Below, one piece after another: positions 7,896 to 17,951 of a DNA stretch of 64,000 nucleotides; position 1 is the stretch's first letter, and each line of letters starts with the position of its first letter. The stretch is from the NCBI GenBank assembly GCA_965197495.1, contig OZ240210.1, positions 6,076,001 through 6,140,000 on the forward strand. Reading direction: 5' to 3'. The DNA comes from SMYC01 sp965197495 (GTDB lineage Bacteria > Acidobacteriota > Vicinamibacteria > Marinacidobacterales > SMYC01). The position numbers were made by a program, and so were the translations under genes. The notes under the pieces were generated by a model. That model had not been told where the DNA came from, did not search any database, and worked only from the letters and a program-made list of their open reading frames with translations.

Positions 7896-10800
7896 ATGTC
7901 CTTGTCGCCGGGAACAAAGATCGCACACTACGAAATCCGCGAGCGCATCGGAAAAGGTGGGATGGGGCAACCTGGCAATGGTTGCCTGTCTAGGGGGAGC
8001 CCGCGAAGCGGGTAGCCCCCCTGAGTAAGGCCTAGTCAGCCGCTCAGTAGCGTAACGACTGAAAGCGAAAGCAAGAGGGAGGATAAACGAGAGCAGCGAG
8101 GTGAAGGGTGTAGCCCTGAATCTGACACATAACCCCGAGAACCTTCTATTTTGGGAACGTGCCGATCCCTTCCATCCGGGCGCAGGCCAAGCGGTGAGCG
8201 CGTAAAAGACGAGCGCAAAGCCGACACCCCGGGGTCCCAGACAGCATCGAGCTACTCAAAGACAGGCAAGTAACCAGGCGAGCGACGTTACCAGGGCTCT
8301 TGGGTAATCGACCGCACCATGCCCGAGTACCGTACCCAACGTAAAAGGAGGATGCGGGATGGCCGCGTCGCAAGTGATGGGGACCGGTGTGCCGCAATGG
8401 CCTAGCGATGAAGCGACTAATGACCGCTGAGCGAAGGTCCCCACGGAAGGTTGACCGCGAAAGGAGAAACATCGACGCTATGCAAGGAGTGATAAAACGG
8501 TGGGAACAAACCTGACATGGATAGGCGAAAAGGCCCGGAAGGATCGCAAGCTGGTATTTACCAGCCTGTACCACCACATCAGTGATATCGACAACCTACG
8601 GGCCTGCTACGACGACTTGCCAGCAAGAAGGCAAGTGGGGAGGATGGAGTAACCAAAAGCGAATACGGACAGCACCTCGAAGATAATCTTCGGGACCTAT
8701 CGGCGCGGCTGAAACGAATGGGCTATCGCCCAGGAGCGAAGCGACGCAGTTACATACCGAAGGCAGGCAGCGAGAAGGGCAGACCGCTAGGCATCAGCAA
8801 TCTAGAAGATAAGATAGTTGAAGCGGCGGTCAAACGGACGCTAGAGCCAATCTACGAGGCTGTATTCGAAGACAGCAGCTACGGATACCGACCGGGGCGC
8901 AGCCAACACATGTGTTTGGACGCGCTCGGCCGGACCATCCAACAGACACGAGTCAACCGCATAGTGGAGGCCGACATCAAAGGGTTCTTTGATACGGTCA
9001 ATCACGAATGGATGATCAAGTTTCTGAGGCACCGAATAGGAGACGAGCGCGTGATACGGCTGATCCACCGGATGCTGAAGAGTGGCATTCTGGAGGATGG
9101 GCTGTTCAGTGCGACCGAACAAGGCACACCGCAAGGCTCCATTCTGTCGCCGCTGCTGTCGAACATCTACCTGCACTACGTGTTGGACCTTTGGTTCGAA
9201 CACCGTGTGCGCAAGCAGTGCCAGGGAGAGGCGTCCTACTTTCGCTACGCGGACGATTTCCTGGCCTGCTTCCGGTACAAAGGGGACGTAGAGCTTTTTC
9301 GCCAGCGGCTAGAGGACCGTCTGGAAGGATTCGGACTGAAACTGGCCATCGAGAAAACGCACTGCATCGAGTTCGGGCGCTACGCGCGCGAGAATGCGCA
9401 AAAGCACGGCGAGAAACCGAAGGAATTTACCTTTCTCGGCTTCACACATTACTGTGGGAAGACGCGGGATGGATATTTCAAGGTTAAACGCCGCACCAGC
9501 AGTAAGAAGCTGAAACAAAGCTTGCGCAAATTCACGGCGTGGGCCCGCACCGCCCGCAGCGTACTGCGAAAGGGAGAGATGATACGGCAGGCTCGCACCC
9601 GCGTGGTCGGCCATCTGCGTTACTACGCCATCACGGATAACAGCGAGAGATGTCACCTCTTTGTCCGTTGCGCTGAACGTATCTTGTTCAAATGGCTTAA
9701 CCGCAAGAGCCAGCGGCGTTCATATAACTGGGCCGGTTTCGTCTCCACCCTTGATAGGGTCGGGTGGCCCAAATCGCGTATCCGCACAGACCTGAACCCC
9801 TGTCGTAGAGCGGAGGCTTACTGAAGACTGACCGAGGAGCCGTATGTATGGGAAAGCCGCTTGTCCGGTTCTGAGAGGGGCAGGAGTTCAACCAAAGTAT
9901 GGATGAGATAGGGTGGCACCGCCGCGAAAGCAGGCGGCAAACAGAGAACACAAACATCGTCCTGTAGCTTTGGGAGACTCCTGCCTACTCGAAGTGAGGT
10001 CTATCGCGCAGCGGACACCAAGCTCGGGCGTGAGGTCGCGATCAAAGTACTTCCCGATGAGTTCGCCAAAGACGCACAACGCGTGGCGCGTTTTGAGCGG
10101 GAAGCCAAGCTCCTCGCGTCGCTGAATCATCCGAACATCGCCAGTATTTATGGGTTCGAAGAATCAGATGGCGTCACAGCACTCGTGCTCGAGTTGGTGG
10201 AAGGACCGACGCTTGCAGAGCGGATCGCGAAAGGCCCCGTTCCGGTCGACGAGACGGTTGTGATCACGCGACAGATGGCGGACGCTCTCGAAGCGGGTCA
10301 TGAGGTCGGCGTCATTCATCGCGATTTGAAACCGGCGAACGTGAAGATCAAAGAAGACGGCACAGTGAAAGTGCTGGACTATGGGCTCGAGAAAGCGCTC
10401 GAAGGCGAATCGCTGCGTGGTGCCAACTCGGAACTTTCGCAGTCGCCAACGCTCACCAGGCAAGGGACACAGATCGGGGTGATTCTGGGCACCGCAGCCT
10501 ATATGAGCCCAGAGCAGGCGAAGGGTAAGCGTGTTGACCGGCGCGCCGACATTTGGGCGTTCGGTACGGTCGTCTACGAGATGCTGACCGGAAGAAAAGC
10601 GTTTCGGGGCGAGGACGTCTCGGACACGCTTGCTGCGGTATTGCGTGCGGAAGTGGACTGGGTACATCTACCGGCGAAAACACCGCCTGGAGTGCGCCGT
10701 CTCCTGGAGCGGTGCCTCACGCGCGATCCTGGCGAGCGGCTTCATGACATTGCCGATGCACGGCTCGAGCTGCGCGACGCGCGAAAAGAATACAGCGAAT

Positions 10801-12569
10801 CGCCAGGTCCCATAGCAGCGTGCGGTTTGGCTCGTTGGGCCGTCGCCGCTATCGCGCTCGGCTCCGCCGTCATTGGGGGTCTCATCGGTTCGGTGATTGT
10901 GCCGGATCGTGCGACCTCGAAACCGAATGCTCGCTTTTCGATCCGGACGCCCGCGCCCCCGGTGGAGCGGACGACGAGGACTGGCTCGTGGATCGCGATC
11001 GCCCCGGACGGCTCCCGCATCGCCTATGCCGCGCTCGACGGACTCTACGTGCGCCGCCTGGACGCTCCCGAGTTTCGCCGACTCGACGCGACGGAGGGTG
11101 CCCACGGGCCGTTCTTCTCCCCGGACGGGGAATGGATCGCGTTCTTCCACCAGGGGCGACTCAAGAAGATCTCGCTCGCGACGACATCGATTCTTAGTTT
11201 ATGCGACGCGCCGCTAGGCCGAGGCGGTGCATGGCGTGAGGACGGCACCATCATTTTTTCTCCAGACCAGCGCGCCGGTATCCACAGGGTCTCTTCCGAG
11301 GGCGGTGTCCCGCGTGAGCTGAGCCGACCGAATCGCGAGCGAAACGAGCGGGGCCATTTATGGCCAAGCCTTCTTCCGGGCGGCAAGCACGTCTTCGTAA
11401 CGGTCGCGCCGGACCGTGAAGCGGACACGGACGCGCGCGCGGTGGCTATACTTTCGCTCGAAACGGGCGAGATGCAGCACGCAGCGAAGGACGCACGCTA
11501 CGCGACGACGGGACACATCGTCTTCGCGAAACAGGATGTGCTGCTCGCAGCACCGTTCGACGTCGATCGCATGGCGATTGTCGGAGCGCAGTCGCCGGTC
11601 CTGGTCGACATCGCCTTTCCTTCGGGACGCGTCTTTTCTGGGCAAGCACCCTACGCGTTGTCCGACAACGGCGTCCTCAGCTACATCCCTTATGGTTTCG
11701 AGAACCCTCGCCTCGAGCTCATCAGCCTCGAAGGTGTTCGGACGCCGATATCCGCCGAGCGGGAGTTCCGTACGCGCCCTAGCTTCTCCCCGGACGGCAG
11801 GCGGGTGGCTGTCGCTGTCACGGGCTCGGGGGTCTGGCTCCTCGATGTCGAGCGTGGACTCCTCAGCCGGATCAGCACGAGTGCCGCCGCGTCCATGGAC
11901 CCGGTCTGGTCTCCTGACGGGTCGCGTTTGGCAGCCACGCTGGGAGGGGAGCTCGTCCTGATCGATCCCGAGGGCGACAACGATCCCGAGGTTCTGGTGA
12001 CCCACTCCGATCGCGTGCTGCCGGGCTCGTGGACACCCGATGGTCGGGCCGTCCTCTACTCCAAGCGGTTCGGCGCGAACCGGGACATTGCGATCAAGGC
12101 CATCGATGGCGACGAACAGATACTTCTCGCCGAATCATATATCGAGACCTTCCCGGTGCTCTCACCGGACGGACGGTGGCTTGCGTACGTCTCCGATGAG
12201 AACGGCCGTTTCGAAGTTTTTGCGCGCGCATTTCCCGCCTTGACGGGCAAGGTGCAGGTGTCGACGTCCGGCGGGATCGGGCCGCTCTGGTCGCCAGATA
12301 GCAGGACGCTGTATTACATGGAGGACACGACCTTCATGGCGGCGGACGTGGCAGGGACGGCCAACACGACGCTGCGCATCGACCCACCTCGAGCTCTCTT
12401 TCTCTTCGAGTCCGTCACATCTCGGAACGCCAACCACCGCTTGTGGGACATCGCGCCCGACGGCCAGCACTTCTTGTTCGTCGCGGACCCCGATGAGACG
12501 TCCCCGCAGATACACGTCGTGCTGGACGGATTGGAGGAGCTGAGAGCGATCGCGACCGCACAAAACTAG
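7896..12569 (+). CDS. Ser/Thr kinase with TolB-type propeller, split by a group II intron
   Basis: Exon 1 (7896 to about 7968) encodes MSLSPGTKIAHYEIRERI then GKGGMG, the start of a PknB-type kinase up to its glycine-rich loop. Exon 2 (from about 9990) continues with EVYRAADTKLGREVAIKVLP, then HRDLKPANVKI and YMSPEQAKG. The DFG motif reads DYG. A single membrane segment follows (WAVAAIALGSAVIGGLIG). The periplasmic part has PD40/TolB propeller repeats such as FSPDGEWIAFF, FSPDGRRVAVAV, WSPDGSRLAAT and LSPDGRWLAYV. Joined, the exons give about 880 residues, an orphan transmembrane receptor kinase. Without splicing only about 24 kinase residues would be made. Function therefore depends on intron removal, which is doubtful. 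Confidence 0.8.
8500..9824 (+). pseudogene. group II intron reverse transcriptase/maturase, frameshifted near N-terminus
   Basis: A GTG at 8500 with AAGGAG upstream opens a frame (WIGEKARKDRK, SLYHHISDIDNLRACYDDLP) that ends at TAA 8650. The next frame continues the same protein with SGEDGVTKSEYGQHLEDNL, RPLGISNLEDKIVEAAVKR, YGYRPGRS, the RT catalytic block SYFRYADDF, and the maturase segment WLNRKSQRRSYNW, ending at 9824. One base appears to be missing near 8620. No HNH endonuclease follows. From the internal ATG at 8718 a 368-residue protein could still be made, lacking RT block 0. The protein would help splicing and retrohoming of the intron. A programmed frameshift is possible but no slippery site is obvious. 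Confidence 0.8.
9834..9877 (+). ncRNA. group II intron domain V-like hairpin
   Basis: The sequence contains GAGCCGTATGTATGGGAAAG followed by CCGCTTGTCCGGTTCTG. The basal helix GAGCCG/CGGTTC, with the catalytic AGC, and a GAAA loop are clear. The distal helix pairs poorly compared with intact domain V, which argues that the ribozyme may be impaired. Confidence 0.65.
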
Positions 12570-12621
12570 GTCGCCAGAGGTACGAATCCGTAAAGCCGAA
12601 ATCGGTGATAGGCTTGGGCCG

Positions 12622-14197
12622 ATGCGCCGGACGATCCTCTTATTCGGCTTGACGTTGGCCGCCATGGCTGCGTCAGCCTCAATGGGCGCCGGCGCCGATT
12701 CCTACGACCATTCTCATTCGCAACGGCCGCGTTCTCGACGGGACAGGCAACCCTTGGTACGCGGCGGACATCGGGATCCGGGACGGCCGCATCGTTACGA
12801 TGGGATGGCTCGGCGATGGGACCGCCGACACCGTCATCGATGCCACTGGACTTTACGTCGCGCCCGGGTTCATCGACGTGCACTCGCATGCGGCCGCGGG
12901 GCTCTTGCGCGAGGAGCTCAAGGGGGCGGCGCCGATTCTTGCGCAAGGTGTCACGACCGTCGTCCTGAACCCCGACGGCGGCGGTCCTTGGCCGCTTTCC
13001 GAGCAGCGCGCGACCTACGAAGCGCAAGGGATTGGCGTCAATGCTGCCTTGATGGTGGGCCACGGTCGCGTGCGCCGCGAGATCATGGGGCTCGAGGACC
13101 GTCCATCAACGGACGAGGAGCTCGAGCAGATGAAGGCCATGGTGCGGGAAGGGATGGCCGCAGGTGCGTTCGGGTTGTCGAGCGGACTCTATTACGCACC
13201 CGGTAGCTACGCGAGCACGGAAGAAGTCGTAGCACTTACGAAAGAAGTTCATCCCGGTGGCGTTTATACGAGTCATATCCGTGACGAGGGCGACTACACG
13301 GTGGGGCTTCTTGCGGCGGTCGAAGAAGTGATTCGGATTGCTGAAGAAGCCGATGTTTCAGGGATCGTGACCCATATGAAAGCGCTCGGGCCGGGCAACT
13401 GGGGAAAAGCGGTCGCGGCCTGCGTGCGTATCGAGCGCGCGCGAGCTCGCGGCGTGTCCGTATGGGCGGACCAATATCCCTACGAAGCTTCCGGCACGAG
13501 CATCACTGGAGCCCTCGTGCCGCGTTGGGCGCAAGCAGGGGAGACGATGCCCGGTCAACCTTCGCCGCTGCAACAACGTCTCGCAAATCCGCGTGAGCGC
13601 GCGCGTTTGAAAGAGGACATGATCGTCAACTTGCGCCGGCGTGGCGGACCGGAGACGCTTCAAGTTTCCCGCCACCGCGCCGACCCGGCGATTGAAGGGC
13701 GCACGCTCCAGGAGCTCGCCGAAGAGCGCGGGGTCGCGGCCATCAACCTAGCGCTCGCGCTGCTCGAAGAAGGCGGGGCGGGCCTCGTTTCGTTCAACAT
13801 GTCGGAAGACGACATTGCTCACATCATGCGCCAGGACTACACGATGACATGCTCCGATGGCGGGCTCGTCGCGATGGGCGAGGGGAAGCCGCATCCTCGT
13901 TTCTACGGCACGTTTCCACGGAAGATCGCACGCTACGTGCGCGAGCGCGGCGTCGTCACGCTGCCGCATGCGATCCGTTCGATGACCAGTCTCCCCGCCA
14001 CGGTTTTCGGGCTCACCGACCGCGGCCAGCTGTGTCCCGGCGCCTCGGCCGACATCGTCGTGTTCGATCTCGAGACGATCGCGGATCGGGCGACTTACAA
14101 AGACTCGCATCAACTGGCCGAGGGGATCGCGCACGTCGTGGTGAACGGCGAGCTTGCCGGTCCGGGTGTGCTCGCCGGCCGGGTTCTGCGTCCCTGA
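12622..14197 (+). pseudogene. secreted N-acyl-D-amino-acid deacylase, frameshifted after the signal peptide
   Basis: ATG 12622 opens a signal peptide (RRTILLFGLTLAAMAASAS). Near 12700 the frame changes and the mature enzyme continues as TILIRNGRVLDGTGNPWY, then the metal-binding FIDVHSHAAAG. The last ATG-started open part begins at 12800 and runs 465 residues to the usual C-terminus (TSLPATVFGLTDRG, ASADIVVFD). D-aminoacylases of the amidohydrolase superfamily release D-amino acids from N-acyl-D-amino acids. SDGGLVAMGEGKPHPRF near residue 340 matches the family active-site region. A one-base change separates signal and enzyme, so it is a pseudogene or carries a sequencing error. Cystathionine beta-synthase follows after 62 bp. 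Confidence 0.8.
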
Positions 14198-14259
14198 TTC
14201 TCCGTCCCGCACTCCGCCGACGTTGTGGGACGGCGTTTCGGGAAGTAGAATCAATAATA

Positions 14260-15654
14260 ATGATGTTTAAAGGCCCTCTTCCAGGAATCGCTGAAAACGT
14301 CCTGGAAACGATTGGCAATACGCCTCTCGTCAAGCTCACCAACGTCACGCGTGGCATTCAAGCCACGGTGCTCGCGAAGCTGGAGTTCTTCAACCCCGGC
14401 GGTTCGGTCAAGGACCGTATCGGGATCGCGATCATCGAAGATGCCGAGAAGAAAGGGCTGCTCAAGCCAGGCGGCACGATCGTCGAGGCCACGTCGGGCA
14501 ATACGGGAATGGGGCTCGCGCTCGCAGCCTCCGTCAAGGGCTACAAGGCCATCTTCGTCATGCCCGACAAGATGAGCGGCGAGAAGATCCGCGCGCTCGA
14601 AGCTCTCGGGGCCAAAGTCGTCGTTTGTCCCACGGCGGTGGAGCCGGAGGACCCGCGGAGCTATTACTGCGTCTCCCGTAAGCTCGCCGAGGAGTCGCCG
14701 AACTGTATCTACGCGAATCAGTACCACAATCCGGTGAACCCGCAGGCGCATTACGATTCGACCGGGCCCGAGATCTGGGAGCAGACCGGTGGCAAGATCG
14801 ACGCGCTCGTTGTCGGTATGGGGACCGGCGGGACGATTTCCGGCATGGGGAAATATCTGAAGGAAAAGAAACCGGATATCAAGATCATCGGCGCCGATCC
14901 GGTGGGCTCGCTTTATTACGAATATTTCAAGACCGGCAATCTCGGAGCGGCGCACTCTTACAAGGTCGAAGGTGTCGGAGAAGATTTTCTGCCCTCGACG
15001 ATGAACTTCGACGTCGTCGACGACGTGATCCAGGTTGGCGACAAGGAATCCTTCGTCATCGCACGCCGTCTCGGTAGGGAAGAAGGGCTCTTCGTGGGCG
15101 GCTCGTGCGGCACCGCGGCCGCGGCCGCGCTTCGCTACGCGCGCGATCTTCCGGCAGACAAGGTCGTTGTCGTGCTCTTGCCGGACTCCGGGTCGCGCTA
15201 TCTTTCGAAGTTCTTCAACGACGATTGGATGCGGCAAAATCGCTTCATGGAGACCGATCTCGGAGAGAGCACAGTCTCGGACCTTCTTGTTTCGAAGCGC
15301 ATCCAGACTGTCATCACGGTCGAGTCGAACGCGTCGATGGCAGATGTCGTGCGCGTGATGAAGAAGCACAATATCTCGCAGCTTCCGGTGGTCGATGGTG
15401 GCAAGCTCTCGGGCATGATCACCGAGTTCGCGATTCTCGATTGCATGGTACAGGCGAACGCGGGCGCGCAGGATCCGATTGCCCCGCTCGTTAACAAGGA
15501 CGAAATGGAAGTCGTCTCGCCGCGGAACTCGCTCGAAGCGCTCGCGGAGGTCTTCAATCGCGGTCACATCGCCGTGGTGCTCGACGAAGACTCTGTCAGC
15601 GGCATCTTCACCAAAATCGATCTCATCAGCTTTCTTGCCGAGCAGCCGGCCTAG
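14260..15654 (+). CDS. cbs: cystathionine beta-synthase
   Basis: 464 residues from ATG 14260 (a second ATG at 14263 is equally possible). The N-terminal PLP fold has TIGNTPLVKLTNV, the cofactor Lys 51 in NPGGSVKDRIG, SGNTGMGLALAA at 79-90 and GMGTGGTISGMGKYL. A C-terminal pair of CBS domains begins near residue 325 (QTVITVESNASMADVVRVM and EVVSPRNSLEALAEVF). The enzyme condenses serine and homocysteine to cystathionine in the cytoplasm (transsulfuration). The CBS pair suggests control by adenosyl ligands, as in other CBS enzymes. The open frame extends upstream over the deacylase gene, but similarity begins only at MMFKGPLPG. The gene is intact. Confidence 0.93.
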   Translation: MMFKGPLPGIAENVLETIGNTPLVKLTNVTRGIQATVLAKLEFFNPGGSVKDRIGIAIIEDAEKKGLLKPGGTIVEATSGNTGMGLALAASVKGYKAIFVMPDKMSGEKIRALEALGAKVVVCPTAVEPEDPRSYYCVSRKLAEESPNCIYANQYHNPVNPQAHYDSTGPEIWEQTGGKIDALVVGMGTGGTISGMGKYLKEKKPDIKIIGADPVGSLYYEYFKTGNLGAAHSYKVEGVGEDFLPSTMNFDVVDDVIQVGDKESFVIARRLGREEGLFVGGSCGTAAAAALRYARDLPADKVVVVLLPDSGSRYLSKFFNDDWMRQNRFMETDLGESTVSDLLVSKRIQTVITVESNASMADVVRVMKKHNISQLPVVDGGKLSGMITEFAILDCMVQANAGAQDPIAPLVNKDEMEVVSPRNSLEALAEVFNRGHIAVVLDEDSVSGIFTKIDLISFLAEQPA

Positions 15655-15663
15655 GAACCTAGC

Positions 15664-16466
15664 GTGAGGAGGCTCTTCTCCGCACTCCTCCTCGTGGCTT
15701 GTGCGGGCTGCGCGGAAGACGTGGGCCGAGCGCCAGAGCCTCTGGAGCTCGACTTTCTCGCCGATTTCAACTTCCCGCCGGGATCGCGCTTTGCGGACGA
15801 AGAGCTGGGAGGGATCTCGGCCGTCGTCTACGATGCCGCGTCGGAAAGCTGGCTTGCTTTGTCGGATGCCAAGCGCCGCTCGCGCTTGTTCACTCTCACG
15901 ATGACCTTCGAGGACGGTGAGCTCTCCGTCGAGGCCGTGGAGGCGACCTTCCTCGTGGAAAGGGCAGGAGAAAGCTTCGGCGACAACAGGCTCGATCCAG
16001 AGGGCCTCGTCGCGACACCGTGGGGCACGCTTCTCGTATCGACGGAGGCGGATTTGCGACCAGAACCGGTCGAGCAGGCGAAGCTTCTCGAGTTCGATCG
16101 TTCCGGGCGTCTCGTGCGCGGTTTCACCATTCCACCCAAGTGCGTCGTCGGGGCGAGTCTCGGGACAAAGGCGTGCGACACAATCGCGGGTTCGAAAGCT
16201 TGACGCTCGCTCCGGACGGAGCACGCCTTTACGTCGGCACCGAGTCACCTCTGTTGCAAGACGGCCCCGAAGCGTCGTTCGACAGGCCGGGGTTCAGCCG
16301 CATCCTCGAATATGAGGTTTCTGGCCGCGAGCTCGTGCGGCGCGGCGAATACGTCTACCCTATCGGACCTCTCGCGCCGGTTGCGGGCTTCGGCGACGCC
16401 GAGGTGTTCACGGGCCTCGTCGAGCTCGTCGCTCTGAGCGGAGAAGTTCGTCGTTTCGACGACTAG
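15664..16466 (+). pseudogene. esterase-like phytase-domain lipoprotein, frameshifted and 3' truncated
   Basis: GTG 15664 starts a lipoprotein signal (RRLFSALLLVACAGC, lipobox ACAGC). ELDFLADFNFPPGSRF and EELGGISAVVYDA follow, typical of the PF13449-type esterase-like/phytase-like beta-propeller. Near 16140-16190 the frame shifts and similarity continues with GFESLTLAPDGARLYVGTES. The coding ends at 16466 soon after VFTGLVELVALSG. Family members are longer, and the last bases overlap a remnant of an unrelated gene on the other strand (16438-16620), so the 3' end was lost in a rearrangement. It begins 9 bp after the cbs stop and may have shared its transcript. Confidence 0.7.
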
Positions 16467-16620
16467 AGTATCCCCGTCCCAGTGGCCGCGGGAGTCCCCA
16501 CGCCATTGGCGGATGCGCCCGTCGAGATGAGGACGTCCATCCAAGGGCCCATCCAAAGGGATGATGCGCACGTCATGAATCATCTCGTGGTAGACCTCTA
16601 TCTTTCGCGGGCTTGAGTCG
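16438..16620 (-). pseudogene. remnant of a secreted protein of unknown function
   Basis: Reverse-strand reading gives IEVYHEMIHDVRIIPLDG, then DGRIRQWRGDSRGHWDGDTL and VVETTNFSAQ. I recognise this as the conserved C-terminal core of a widespread family of exported proteins of unknown function common in Acidobacteria. Only about 60 residues remain and both ends are cut. The upstream end has no start and the downstream end runs into the phytase-like gene. Confidence 0.55.
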
Positions 16621-16803
16621 AAAAGCCTCAGCCCCCTCTGTCACCCCTCGCCGTCAGTTCGCTCCCGCCGCTGCCTTCTTGTTTACTGCCCGGTTCGAAG
16701 AGGTCGCTATCCCGCTACGGTGAGCCCGTTTGGCGATCAAACGGTCGCTTTCTATCTACTTGGAGCTCAAAAGGCGTCAACCGTTGACACCCAAGCCTTG
16801 AGC

Positions 16804-16949
16804 CCTTCCCTCGTTTACACCAACCCCGACGAGCATGAGCTTCTTCGGCTCCCGCGACGCCTCGAGCTCGTAGCGGTAATCGTAGCGCATCGGTTCGGGC
16901 CAATAGACGGTCTTGGTCGATTCGAGAAGGTAGCCCTTTTGCTGGAACA
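16804..16949 (-). pseudogene. fragment of an unidentified protein
   Basis: Reverse-strand reading from ATG 16949 gives MFQQKGYLLESTKTVYWPEP, then YDYRYELEASREPKKLML and a Val/Gly-rich end. It looks coding but I do not recognise the family. The fragment begins exactly at a 20-bp direct repeat (16949-16968), which suggests a rearrangement joint. The rest of 16621-17214 shows no gene. Confidence 0.35.
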
Positions 16950-16968
16950 TACTTTAAGTCACTCCGCC
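16949..16968. repeat. 20-bp direct repeat, left copy
   Basis: ATACTTTAAGTCACTCCGCC occurs here and, identically, at 17190-17209, enclosing 221 bp with no gene. The spacing and precise identity suggest the ends of a small element or the scar of a recombination event. Confidence 0.7.
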
Positions 16969-17189
16969 AGGACGGAGAGTTGCTCTGCCCACCGCAGATT
17001 ATGCCGCGCGGGTGTGGTCTTAGGCCTCGCTAACCGCGCGAAGACACCGGAGTGCGCGGTGGCTAGTCGGCATATTCCGGTCAAACGTGTGGGTCCCTAA
17101 AGTCGCATGAACGCCTCTCGCGCCTTCTAACGCGACGCCCCCCAGCATGTGCGTCCTGTCAGCGAACACGTGTGCGCAGACCTCGAGTA

Positions 17190-17209
17190 ATACTTTAAGT
17201 CACTCCGCC
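17190..17209. repeat. 20-bp direct repeat, right copy
   Basis: Second exact copy of ATACTTTAAGTCACTCCGCC. The segment between the copies (16969-17189) has no recognisable gene and no obvious inverted ends. Confidence 0.7.
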
Positions 17210-17264
17210 CGGGCCTATGACTTCGTCGGAGCTTCGCGGCCCTCGAGGTGATGGCTACTTCGGG

Positions 17265-17951
17265 TCAGGACTTTCGGAGGGTGCGAGAGCTTTCCGTAGC
17301 CATGCCGGGAGACTTGCGGAAGCGCCCGTAAACGGAGAGCCCGAGGCTCGAAGCGACGAGCACGACGGTGGGGATCAGGAACGGACGCGGCGCGGGCTCG
17401 GGCATCGTCGCGAGTCGCGCCGCGGGACGATAGACATCGAGCCTCGGGATGCCTTGAACGCCTTCGGGGTTGTGGCAGTGCACGCAGTGCTCGCTCAAGA
17501 TTTCTTGCGCCGCGGGCCACGTCGCCTCGCGTGCGCCGGCGTCGATCCAAGCGAGAAGCGCTTGCTGCGCTTTCGGGCTCTCCAGATATTCGCCCATCGT
17601 TCCGCCCGTGATTTTCTCCCGCAGGGTAGGCTCGACCTCGGCGGCGCGCGCGGCCGGCCCGTAGGCGTCGAGGGGCAGGATCTCGAAAGCTTCCGCGTCG
17701 GTGTAGTGGCAAGAAACGCAGCGCCGTTCGAGAACGGCACTCACTTCCGGCCAGCCTGTCTCTGGCGCGCCATCCGCGACAAAGCGAAGGACGGCTTCCT
17801 TCTCAGCGGCGGTTTGCAGGAACTCTTCCATCTTGCCGCCGTCGACGACAGCCGCGAGCCTCGGAGCGCGGCCGTAATCGGGTGGCATCAGGAATGCGCG
17901 CGTCAAAATCCCCCCAGCGGCCAGGGCTACGAGTGCTAACAGCCCTCTCAT
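17265..17951 (-). CDS. membrane-anchored dihaem c-type cytochrome
   Basis: 228 residues from ATG 17951, which overlaps the stop of the oxidase gene (ATGA), showing translational coupling. An N-terminal signal or anchor (LLALVALAAGGILTRAFLM) exports the protein. Two haem-attachment sites follow, CVSCH at 78-82 and CVHCH at 156-160. A C-terminal hydrophobic helix (FLIPTVVLVASSLGLSVYG, about 191-209) fixes it in the membrane. It probably takes electrons from a periplasmic partner. The closest candidate is the oxidase in the same operon, which suggests a dehydrogenase-type electron path rather than direct use of oxygen; that is inference. The frame is open further upstream, but that part is a shadow of the oxidase gene. 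Confidence 0.82.
   Translation of the reverse strand: MRGLLALVALAAGGILTRAFLMPPDYGRAPRLAAVVDGGKMEEFLQTAAEKEAVLRFVADGAPETGWPEVSAVLERRCVSCHYTDAEAFEILPLDAYGPAARAAEVEPTLREKITGGTMGEYLESPKAQQALLAWIDAGAREATWPAAQEILSEHCVHCHNPEGVQGIPRLDVYRPAARLATMPEPAPRPFLIPTVVLVASSLGLSVYGRFRKSPGMATESSRTLRKS

Larger units (their letters stand above)
7969..9989 (+). mobile_element. group II intron inside the kinase gene
   Basis: About 2.0 kb of structured, mostly non-coding sequence with a reverse transcriptase gene near its 3' end and a domain V-like hairpin at 9834-9877 separates two exons of one kinase gene. Joining GGGATGGG to TGAGGTCTATCGC restores the frame G-M-G-E-V-Y-R. A domain VI candidate pairs GGCAGGAGT (from 9879) with ACTCCTGCC (to 9986), leaving an A about 8 nt before the junction. 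I did not find the canonical GTGYG 5' end, so boundaries are good to a few bases only. Confidence 0.75.

Noticed and set aside
13849..14259. Long N-terminal extension of cystathionine beta-synthase
   Set aside because: It overlaps the deacylase gene in another frame and has no similarity to the family; MMFKGPLPG at 14260 is the natural start.
14251..16248. 665-residue open frame on the - strand
   Set aside because: Shadow of the cystathionine beta-synthase gene, a common effect of high-GC codon use.
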